The notes below the pieces were generated by a model, which worked only from the letters and a program-made list of their open reading frames with translations, had not been told where the DNA came from and searched no databases. A stretch of DNA of 10,024 bases from DASYAN01 sp036501345. GTDB taxonomy: Bacteria > Chloroflexota > Ktedonobacteria > Ktedonobacterales > Ktedonobacteraceae. Of this stretch, positions 1-5,470 are shown piece after piece. The position numbers were made by a program, and so were the translations under genes. Within the stretch, counting starts at the first letter, position 1; every line of letters begins with the position of its first letter. The stretch covers positions 1 through 10,024 of the forward strand of contig DASYAN010000546.1 in assembly GCA_036501345.1 (NCBI GenBank). The letters run 5' to 3'.

Positions 1-8
1 GTCACCAG

Positions 9-106
9 GAAAAGTTATGTGAGAAAGTCCGCTGCTTTTGCCGTTAGAGCGCGATTATGCAGCGAAATTTTATCTGAGAATGGCGAAAAGTATTCTGAGA
101 AACGTC
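9..106 (+). repeat. Three copies of a ~21-bp direct repeat, transposon-end-like
   Basis: Three related segments lie at 9-29, 64-84 and 85-106. Each starts with GAAA, has TTATGTGAGAA, TTATCTGAGAA or TATTCTGAGAA in the middle, and ends near GTC or GGC. The second and third abut; the first lies 55 bp upstream. An array of degenerate ~20-bp sites of this kind resembles the multiple transposase-binding sites at the ends of Tn7/Tn552/TniA-type elements. No transposase gene is visible in the window, so the link to transposition is inference. The sites could also bind a regulator or partition protein. Confidence 0.45.
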
Positions 107-173
107 ATCGGGTACATAGATCAGTAAACACCTTTGCGTTAACGTTACGCTGAGTGAGCTTGAGAAGGCTCCT

Positions 174-266
174 CAGATATAAACTACCAGTGAATAGAGA
201 CGCTTAAACGTTAACGTTTGTTTTGTGCTTTATTCACGCTACGTTAACGCTGGTAGTTCATATCTC
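174..266. repeat. Imperfect inverted repeat enclosing a GTTAAC palindrome
   Basis: The left arm (174-190) and right arm (250-266) pair at 15 of 17 positions; the key half is AACTACCAG against CTGGTAGTT. Inner short arms TGAATA (191-196) and TATTCA (231-236) also pair. Near the centre sits a perfect 14-bp palindrome, AAACGTTAACGTTT, at 206-219. Two further GTTAAC-centred sites lie at 136-145 and 241-250, and the 10-mer GCTTGAGAAG occurs directly at 158-167 and 272-281. This could be a protein-binding complex such as an origin, centromere or recombination site; which one cannot be told from the sequence. The whole stretch 1-393 contains no convincing gene. Confidence 0.5.
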
Positions 267-393
267 AAGATGCTTGAGAAGCACGTTCGCGTTACGTTCT
301 CGTACAAGGGTTAAAAGTAAGGTGTTACCAGCCGCAAAGTATCTTGCAATAGGAGCTTTTTCATTCTAGAACGTATTGTTCAAGCAAAAAAAC

Positions 394-2226
394 TCAAGTT
401 TGCCATCTCTCTACGTTGCCATATATTGATTTCCGACCCCTCTTAGCGTGTGGTTGTACTTTGACAGCTCCCTCCGGTCTGGTCCAGGGACCAGTATGGT
501 TTTCAGAGCGGTTAGTGTTGAACAGGCCAGATATACCAGTATTAGATCCCCCAAAATCCCGTGTAAGCAGTACGTGATTATCAGTGAGATAGAGTCCTAC
601 CGAGCCTATGCAGTTTTGGTATTCTTCTGTTTGCTTGTAAACTGGCCTTAGTATTTTATATACAGCCCATTGGACAGACCCACCCCTTTGAAGATGTTCG
701 CTTACCTCTTGTATGTCTACATCTTCATAGAGATGTTTTGTCTGATCAGTAAGTGTTATTCCCAGATTTCTGAGACTTTCTTTGCTCGGGCCAACGCTGA
801 TCGTTCTATCGCGGATATCACGCATGGCGATCAATTCGGTGAGCCCTTCACGACTTCCATACCACTTGTAGTAGATCTGTGAGGCATTATAGTGATCCAA
901 GATGTGTTGGCATGCTGGATCACTCTGAAATGTTTGCATAGCTTTATCATGTAATATTCTTGAATAGCTGTGTAGAACGTATTCATAGGCATTTCGTTTG
1001 GTAGGATTGCTAATGCGATTCAAGTCTACCTTGGGAAAGATCTCGGCGATGGCTTGGTTGCCAAAATGACTAGTGGGTTCAGGATGCTGAGGAACTTCAC
1101 GTGTTTTGTCTGTGTCACGGGATGGGGATGTGTCGGGTTGATTGCTAGATACTTGGAAGGTTGTGTCACTTGTCTGGGGAGGGAGGGAGCTTTTTTTAAG
1201 CTGTTGGCAAATGGCTTGTATTTCTACGTTCGAGACGGCCAGCTGTGCTTCGTCATTTCTTGCCTGCTCGAGTAGTTCTTGTTCCCTCTGTGCGCGATTT
1301 TCGATAATAGGTATGTTTGCTAGGCTCTTTTTAATTTTGTCTTCTTCATGAGATATCTGACTGTGAAGGCTTGCGATACTCGCTTTTTTCTGCTCTTGAT
1401 TCAGTAGTGTACTTGTGCCTGTTATTGATATTTGTTTGTTGAGTTCATTTATTCTTTTTTTAGAACCCTCTATATTTATTTCTGGCAATCTTCTTTCTTG
1501 GCCTAGACTCTCTATTTTCTGCTCATGCTTTTTTATTCGCAGGGAGGTGTCATGTGTTGATCGCTTAACATCTTGCTCCAGGAGATTGATGGTGCGTATC
1601 ATATTGTTTCTGATTTCAAAGTTGTTGATGTATTTGCGTGATCCTTCGAGAACTTTCTTGCTTTTATTTATGCGGTTTTTAAGTGCTCTCTGGGTCTCTG
1701 GGTCTAATAGGGAATTGAAGGGAGTAGCATCGAGGCGTCTGTTGAATTCCTTGATTGAGGAACTTTCCGTGCCTCCGTCTGATGTTTGTTTTGGCCTAGC
1801 TACATTGTATGGGCTTGCGTCATGCACGCGAGAGGACTGGAATGATTGGGCTCGTAAGGAGGATCTACTACTAAAATCGGTCCGTACGTTAGCTTGTATT
1901 GCTGGTGGGTATGGCTGTGTTTCTGGAGACTGCTGTGGTGCTGGTTCATCTGGATAGACAGGTGACTGTGCTCTGGCCCACTCTCGTGGGTCTAGTCTGC
2001 TGAGGTGATATGATGATGGTTGCTCTCGTTCTATTGAAGGATGTGCTAGTGAATGCATGTCGTGGGGAATTTGAGCAGTTGATCCTCTGGGTTGTTCGGG
2101 AGTACTATTTATTGGGCGGAATAGAGTATGCCTCTGGTAAAGTGAGAGACTTGATATCCCAGTTCCTTTTGTGTTAGTAGGGTGTGGTAGATCCTTGCTT
2201 TCGCGAGGCCTAGAAGAGTCACTCAT
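394..2226 (-). CDS. Hypothetical 610-aa coiled-coil protein
   Basis: I do not recognise this family. Residues 1-170 are rich in Pro, Ser and Gln and look disordered. About residues 178-345 are strongly helical and charged, with long K/E/Q-rich stretches typical of coiled coil. Residues 346-390 form a second polar linker. Residues 395-610 look globular, with aromatic-rich helices (HILDHYNASQIYYKWYG around 441-457) and a C-terminal stretch with VGLYLTDNHVLLTRDFGG. No signal peptide or membrane segment is visible, so it is probably cytoplasmic. The ATG at 2226 is preceded by AAAGGA about 6 nt upstream, and a promoter-like pair lies at 2367-2395, so it is probably its own transcription unit. A structural or DNA-organising role is possible but is a guess. 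The length and uninterrupted frame make it very likely a real gene. Confidence 0.85.
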   Translation of the reverse strand: MSDSSRPRESKDLPHPTNTKGTGISSLSLYQRHTLFRPINSTPEQPRGSTAQIPHDMHSLAHPSIEREQPSSYHLSRLDPREWARAQSPVYPDEPAPQQSPETQPYPPAIQANVRTDFSSRSSLRAQSFQSSRVHDASPYNVARPKQTSDGGTESSSIKEFNRRLDATPFNSLLDPETQRALKNRINKSKKVLEGSRKYINNFEIRNNMIRTINLLEQDVKRSTHDTSLRIKKHEQKIESLGQERRLPEINIEGSKKRINELNKQISITGTSTLLNQEQKKASIASLHSQISHEEDKIKKSLANIPIIENRAQREQELLEQARNDEAQLAVSNVEIQAICQQLKKSSLPPQTSDTTFQVSSNQPDTSPSRDTDKTREVPQHPEPTSHFGNQAIAEIFPKVDLNRISNPTKRNAYEYVLHSYSRILHDKAMQTFQSDPACQHILDHYNASQIYYKWYGSREGLTELIAMRDIRDRTISVGPSKESLRNLGITLTDQTKHLYEDVDIQEVSEHLQRGGSVQWAVYKILRPVYKQTEEYQNCIGSVGLYLTDNHVLLTRDFGGSNTGISGLFNTNRSENHTGPWTRPEGAVKVQPHAKRGRKSIYGNVERWQT

Positions 2227-2310
2227 ATTTTTATCCTTTTTGTAAGCTTTTGAGTTATATACAGTAAACTAAGAATAATTAGCTATTTCTGGATTGCTAC
2301 TCTGTTTCTA

Positions 2311-2327
2311 TTCTAAAACGTTTAGAA
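2311..2327. promoter_or_regulatory. 17-bp inverted repeat in the leader of the 610-aa gene
   Basis: TTCTAAA and TTTAGAA are perfect 7-bp arms around ACG. The site lies 84 bp upstream of the start at 2226 and downstream of the predicted transcription start near 2360. It could be an operator or an mRNA hairpin. The 10-mer TTTAGAACAT at 2321-2330 recurs exactly at 9586-9595 beside the parA start. Confidence 0.45.
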
Positions 2328-2359
2328 CATATTTCATACCTTGCTCAGAACGACGAACT

Positions 2360-2395
2360 AGTGTTAAGTATATCCGGTAGATGTTTGTCATTCAA
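2360..2395 (-). promoter_or_regulatory. Predicted sigma70-type promoter for the 610-aa gene
   Basis: Reading leftward, TTGAAT (2390-2395) and TATACT (2367-2372) are separated by 17 bp and match the -35 and -10 consensus at five of six or four of six positions. Transcription would start near 2360 and give a leader of about 134 nt containing the inverted repeat at 2311-2327. This is a prediction from sequence only. Confidence 0.5.
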
Positions 2396-2451
2396 GAGCA
2401 GCTAGAAGACAACTAAAGGACATCTTTGGAAAGGGGGTAAATGAATGTTTT

Positions 2452-2489
2452 TTGCACGCCTGAACGCCTGAACGCCAATCTTGCACGCC
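2452..2489 (+). repeat. Short clustered repeats ending in ACGCC
   Basis: TTGCACGCC occurs at 2452-2460 and 2481-2489, flanking two direct copies of TGAACGCC (2461-2476). The four ACGCC units are spaced 8, 8 and 13 bp apart. This is the only structured element between the promoter at 2395 and the 51-bp array; no convincing gene lies in 2400-2684. The spacing is suggestive of small iterons or a regulator site, but four short units are weak evidence. Confidence 0.35.
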
Positions 2490-2684
2490 TTTTCTGCTTG
2501 TGATAGAGTATATCTGAGGGAGAAGTAGCAGTTGCTTTTCCAGGCGGTGGCGCAAGTAAACCCCACCGCTCAAAATACATTCTTGTTAGGACCGCATTTC
2601 AGCAGCTTCCTCGCCTCTAGCTGCATACGCTCTTGTTCCCTCTGTGTAAAGTCTCTTGTAGACTACCTTTAGCGTCTTTTTTGT

Positions 2685-3092
2685 TTCAGAAGCTTTGTGG
2701 TCCTTGGCTTCATATCAGCTGTTTTTTCAGAAGCTTCACCGTCATTTGGCTGCTGAAGTGTGCATGCTCCCCTCATTTCAGAAGCTTCACCGTCATTTGG
2801 CTGCTGAAGTGTGCATGCTCCCCTCATTTCAGAGGCTTCACTGTCATTTGGCTGCTGAAGTGTGCATGCTCCCCTCGTTTCAGAAGCTTCACCGTCATTT
2901 GGCTGCTGAAGTGTGCATGCTTCCCTCATTTCAGAGGCTTCACCGTCATTTGGCTGCTGAAGTGTGCATGCTCCCCTCATTTCAGAAGCTTCACCGTCAT
3001 TTGGCTGCTGAAGTGTGCATGCTCCCCTCATTTCAGAAGCTTCACTGTCCTTTGGCTACTGAAGTGTGCATGCTTCCCTCATTTCAGAAGCT
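2685..3092 (+). repeat. 51-bp tandem repeat array, seven full copies
   Basis: Seven full 51-bp units start at 2726, 2777, 2828, 2879, 2930, 2981 and 3032, with a partial unit at 3083-3092 and a degenerate one at 2685-2725. Each unit opens with TTCAGAAGCTTCACC, contains TTTGGCTGCTGAAG, and has a GCATGC palindrome. Within a unit TTCAGAAGC can pair with GCTGCTGAA (8 of 9). Because 51 is divisible by three, several frames stay open: plus-strand readings repeat FTVIWLLKCACSPH or KLHRHLAAEVCMLPSF, and the minus reading repeats MRGACTLQQPNDGE. Differences between copies are not mainly synonymous in any of these frames, so I take the array as non-coding. Candidate roles are iterons, a centromere-like array, or a neutral minisatellite. 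Confidence 0.85.
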
Positions 3093-3127
3093 CTTGACAG
3101 GGAGAGCTTCTGATTCTATGATGAGGA

Positions 3128-3154
3128 AGTTCTCTCTTCTGATTAGAGAGAACT
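3128..3154 (+). promoter_or_regulatory. Hairpin just upstream of the 3170 start
   Basis: AGTTCTCTC (3128-3136) and GAGAGAACT (3146-3154) form a perfect 9-bp stem with a 9-nt loop. The stem ends 3 nt before the strong Shine-Dalgarno GGGAGG (3158-3163). It could be an operator or an mRNA structure affecting translation of the gene at 3170. Confidence 0.5.
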
Positions 3155-3169
3155 CTTGGGAGGAAAAGG

Positions 3170-3286
3170 ATGACCAGGGCCTTTGTCTATGAGGTTCGGT
3201 TCTTGCTTGGAACCGAGAACGAGTATCTTCTGGAGAGAGTGGCCTCTTCAGGAGATCACCAGGGGCCTGCCTTACGCGCCCAATGA
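3170..3286 (+). other. N-terminal fragment of the frameshifted 3170-3839 gene
   Basis: The ATG at 3170 has the best ribosome binding site in this part of the window, GGGAGG at 3158-3163 with 6 nt spacing. It opens a 38-codon reading frame with a natural-looking start (AFVYEVRFLLGTENEYLLER) that stops at TGA 3284-3286. The conserved domain continues at NDVNWMALL in the next frame from 3282. Skipping one C in the CGCGCCCAAT run (3275-3284) would join the two into a protein of about 223 residues. Either the gene is broken by a one-base insertion, or the join is a programmed +1 frameshift or a sequencing error. Confidence 0.55.
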
Positions 3287-3839
3287 TGTCAACTGGATGG
3301 CCCTTCTCTCTCGTCAGTCCTCCTTCCGCTTCCTGGGTCGCTCTGGGAGTCTGTCAGTTTGTCTTGAACGTTCTCGTAGCAAGGATCCAACCAGTAGAGG
3401 AGACAAGCCCTATTGGAGTGCCTATCGCAAGGTTCATGGCATCCAGGTCAAAACCTATCTTGGTCAGGATCTCACGATCAGCAACCTTGAAGCTGCTGCT
3501 GCTCGTGTTGCCGCTCGTCTCAAAGAGAAAGTGGGCTTGTCCGACGAAGATCTGCTTCTCTCTTCGCGAACGCTCTCAGGCAAAAGAAAACAACAAGAGC
3601 GTATGACGCACCTACTGGATCAGCTTCAGAGGAATGACCAGATGATGGCAGATCTCGAGCAGCAACTGGCAACAAGGGACCAGATGGTAGCGGACCTTCA
3701 GCAGGAGCTAGCAACGAGAGATCAGGTGATGACCGATCTCAAGCAGGAGCTTGCAAAAAGGGACCAGATCATCGCTAAGCTTCGAGAACACCCAGGGTCG
3801 CAAGGCAAACGGAGAAAGCCACATGCAAAAAGATCGTGA
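3183..3839 (+). CDS. MalT-like N-terminal-type domain protein with 14-residue coiled-coil repeats
   Basis: This frame opens with TTG at 3183 (ATG at 3189), neither with a good Shine-Dalgarno. Residues 35-110 (NDVNWMALL, SSFRFLGRSG, YWSAYRKVHG, KTYLG, NLEAAAARVA) match the pattern I know from the N-terminal region of Chloroflexi MalT-like LuxR regulators. Here it stands without the ATPase or LuxR helix-turn-helix. Residues 150-205 are four 14-residue repeats of the type TRDQMVADLQQELA, a clear coiled coil. The tail is basic (GKRRKPHAKR). The first 34 residues look like out-of-frame translation; the real N-terminus is probably the frame starting at 3170, so the gene is probably frameshifted. 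DNA binding through the N-terminal domain and oligomerisation through the coil are inference. It is the only convincing rightward gene in the window. Confidence 0.7.
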   Translation: MSMRFGSCLEPRTSIFWREWPLQEITRGLPYAPNDVNWMALLSRQSSFRFLGRSGSLSVCLERSRSKDPTSRGDKPYWSAYRKVHGIQVKTYLGQDLTISNLEAAAARVAARLKEKVGLSDEDLLLSSRTLSGKRKQQERMTHLLDQLQRNDQMMADLEQQLATRDQMVADLQQELATRDQVMTDLKQELAKRDQIIAKLREHPGSQGKRRKPHAKRS

Positions 3840-3963
3840 TCGGCTGGCTCGTCGGAGTCGGACTTGTTCCTTGGATGCCTCTGTTTCGCATTGAGAAGCC
3901 CGAGAATGCCTCTCTCTGGATGAGAATAATAAAAGGGATATACCAGCTGAATACATTCCTCTT

Positions 3964-4209
3964 TTAACCTTCTGAAGAGCTGTGGTCGTTTTCGCAAGCA
4001 GGTACGACACTGAAAGAGGGATAGCCTATATACCACCAGCCAAGAAGAAAGAGATCGCGAGTGGTGCGAGTATACTGCTTCCCTGCCATCTGGTATCCAG
4101 CACATAAATATTCTTTTGGTGTTATTTGCTTAATAGGATGCTCGTGTATATATTTCTGTCCTAATACTTTTCCTCTTTCGAGTGCCTTTTTCGTTGATGA
4201 AATCCTCAT
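3964..4209 (-). CDS. Small hypothetical protein, 81 aa
   Basis: I do not recognise it. The first half is basic and helical (STKKALERGKVLGQKYIHEH); the middle has aromatic and hydrophobic residues (LFLLGWWYIGYPSF). The start at 4209 lies only 11 bp past the stop of the PHAX-domain gene, so it could be translated from the same message. AAGGAG sits just 1 nt before this ATG, too close for ideal initiation. Longer overlapping frames on the same strand (to 4105) read less like protein. The 3840-3963 gap to the convergent rightward gene holds no clear terminator. Reality of this gene is moderately supported. Confidence 0.45.
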   Translation of the reverse strand: MRISSTKKALERGKVLGQKYIHEHPIKQITPKEYLCAGYQMAGKQYTRTTRDLFLLGWWYIGYPSFSVVPACENDHSSSEG

Positions 4210-4220
4210 GCTCCTTGGCC

Positions 4221-5051
4221 TTATGATGAAGCTGTAGATGATTGCTTCTTTGCCATCTGCAGCTTCTTGGTGGTCACGTTGGTGGTAAAGACAGCAATAG
4301 CACTCACTTCGGGGTCTGTCTTTGGAAACCCTTCAATGATCAGCGTATCTTCTGGGTCTTTGATGGCCTCTTCGACCTTCTTCCATTGCTTGGATGCAAT
4401 GTAGACGACGTACGCGGTTGGTACACTCGTCGGGGTTGGTAATCCCTTTGGTAAGGTTGGGACTTTCGTGCTCTCCATCACAGTGACAATACACTGGCCT
4501 TTGTCGACTATTTTGCCTGGGCGTCCGATCACCGTTATCTTCACGTTTGCTTGTCCTTTCTCGTTTTCTGCTTCTTTCACTGCTGTTATGCGATTATCCC
4601 ACAAAAATACTGGTGCTGGTGCTGGTTGTTGCATTGGTTTTGGCTGCTTGAATTGCTGCTTTAGCATTGGTTGTTGTGGTTGTGATGATGGTGCTGCTTG
4701 TTGCTCTTTCTTTGGTTTCTTGTTCCCGAAAGGGCGCAAGGGCTGTCCACTCTTGGTCTTGCCAATGGTATAGGCCAAGTGGAAAAAGACGCCACCTGGC
4801 GTTCGGCGACGTGACTCATCCGGGACCAAGAGGCCTCCGTGCTCTTCGGTCTGCAACGTCATGTTGAGTAATTCACGAGCAGCAGTTCTGCCCACTGCTC
4901 GAACAATATGCAAGATATGTTTGCGTGTGCTTTCCTCTGTTTCACCTAGGGTATTAGTAATCAAAGCTGCTACTTCTTCTTTTGATGGTTCTAATTGCTC
5001 TGTTATGCTGATGGCTTGCGGTACCATATCAGGCTGTGGAATTTGCTCCAT
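4221..5051 (-). CDS. PHAX RNA-binding-domain protein with OB-fold-like C-terminus
   Basis: Residues 25-95 match the RNA-binding domain of PHAX, the eukaryotic adaptor for small nuclear RNA export. The helical stretch is followed by the diagnostic GGLLVPDESRRRTPGGVFF (residues 72-90). Residues 108-147 are a Gln/Pro-rich linker. Residues 148-265 are beta-rich and resemble an OB fold of single-stranded-DNA-binding type (VKITVIGRPGKIVDKG, YVVYIASKQWKKVEEAI, DTLIIEGFP, AIAVFTTNVTTKKL); this second call is weaker. The protein is probably cytoplasmic and binds RNA or single-stranded DNA. The ATG at 5051 has GAGGAT upstream (3 nt spacing). It follows the small gene at 5163-5339 and the initiator-like gene, suggesting a part in plasmid replication or RNA metabolism, which is inference. 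The domain assignment is from motif memory and should show in an HMM search. Confidence 0.85.
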   Translation of the reverse strand: MEQIPQPDMVPQAISITEQLEPSKEEVAALITNTLGETEESTRKHILHIVRAVGRTAARELLNMTLQTEEHGGLLVPDESRRRTPGGVFFHLAYTIGKTKSGQPLRPFGNKKPKKEQQAAPSSQPQQPMLKQQFKQPKPMQQPAPAPVFLWDNRITAVKEAENEKGQANVKITVIGRPGKIVDKGQCIVTVMESTKVPTLPKGLPTPTSVPTAYVVYIASKQWKKVEEAIKDPEDTLIIEGFPKTDPEVSAIAVFTTNVTTKKLQMAKKQSSTASS

Positions 5052-5080
5052 CTTATCCTCACTTTCTTGCTTGTCTTGTT

Positions 5081-5116
5081 TGCAGTCATCACTATGACGA
5101 CTGCAGAGCTAGCTCT
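5081..5116. promoter_or_regulatory. Adjacent inverted repeat and 12-bp palindrome upstream of the PHAX gene
   Basis: TGCAGTC (5081-5087) pairs perfectly with GACTGCA (5099-5105) around an 11-nt loop. It directly adjoins the perfect palindrome AGAGCTAGCTCT (5105-5116). Both lie 30-65 bp upstream of the start at 5051, where an operator or leader structure would be expected. No clear -10/-35 pair was found here. Confidence 0.4.
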
Positions 5117-5162
5117 AGGTTTGCACTTGGAGTCCCGCTTTGACGGATCTAGCTGCCTTTTG

Positions 5163-5339
5163 TTAGTTATTCGCATTAAATACTTCTACACGTTTGATCA
5201 TCGCCAAAATCTTGCGCTCTTCTTCCAGAGCCCGTATCCACTTTCGCATCAGGATGACTTTTCCTTGCTTCTTGGCTTCGTCTCGGGACATTTGGTATGA
5301 GACGATACGGCATACAGAGTCTTGCTGCAAAGGCGACAT
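5163..5339 (-). CDS. Small basic protein, 58 aa
   Basis: The frame extends upstream to an ATG at 5372, but the ATG at 5339 is preferred because AGAGGAGAG lies 7 nt upstream of it. The product begins MSPLQQDSVCRIVSYQ and continues with a charged amphipathic helix (RKWIRALEEERKILAMIKR). I do not recognise the family. The size, charge and position between the initiator-like gene and the PHAX gene would suit a small DNA-binding or regulatory protein, which is inference. A perfect 15-bp palindrome sits just upstream of its ribosome binding site. Confidence 0.6.
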   Translation of the reverse strand: MSPLQQDSVCRIVSYQMSRDEAKKQGKVILMRKWIRALEEERKILAMIKRVEVFNANN

Positions 5340-5355
5340 ATGTCTGCTCTCCTCT

Positions 5356-5370
5356 GAAAACGACGTTTTC
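5356..5370. promoter_or_regulatory. Perfect 15-bp palindrome before the 58-aa gene
   Basis: GAAAACG and CGTTTTC are perfect arms around a single A. The palindrome starts 17 bp upstream of the ATG at 5339, beside the Shine-Dalgarno. It has the size and symmetry of a dimeric repressor operator; autoregulation by the 58-aa product is possible but unproven. Confidence 0.5.
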
Positions 5371-5427
5371 ATGCTGGGTGGTGTAGCCCACTACATGAAC
5401 GTCTCCTTTCTTTCCTACTTGGGGTCG

Positions 5428-5462
5428 TGATACCCTGTTTCTTGATGGGGATATTGGTATCA
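5428..5462. promoter_or_regulatory. 7-bp inverted repeat downstream of the initiator-like gene
   Basis: TGATACC (5428-5434) pairs with GGTATCA (5456-5462) across a 21-nt loop. It lies between the stop of the 557-aa gene and the start of the 58-aa gene. No U-tract follows, so it is not a convincing terminator; operator or chance are both open. Confidence 0.3.
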
Positions 5463-5470
5463 TACCGTTT

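Noticed and set aside
1415..1957. Rightward 180-aa hydrophobic open frame opposite the 610-aa gene
   Set aside because: It mirrors the coiled-coil region on the other strand; Leu/Ser/Cys-rich content is typical of an antisense shadow of K/E/Q-rich coding sequence.
2388..2573. Leftward 61-aa open frame starting with TTG
   Set aside because: No Shine-Dalgarno, unlikely composition, and it crosses the short ACGCC repeats and the promoter-proximal region.
2633..3192. Long open frames across the 51-bp array on both strands as protein genes
   Set aside because: Their length follows from a repeat unit divisible by three; changes between copies are not mainly synonymous in any frame, and no frame has a supporting ribosome binding site.
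3722..4105. Leftward 127-aa open frame overlapping 3964-4209
   Set aside because: It overlaps the rightward coiled-coil gene and the better-placed 81-aa frame, and has no ribosome binding site.
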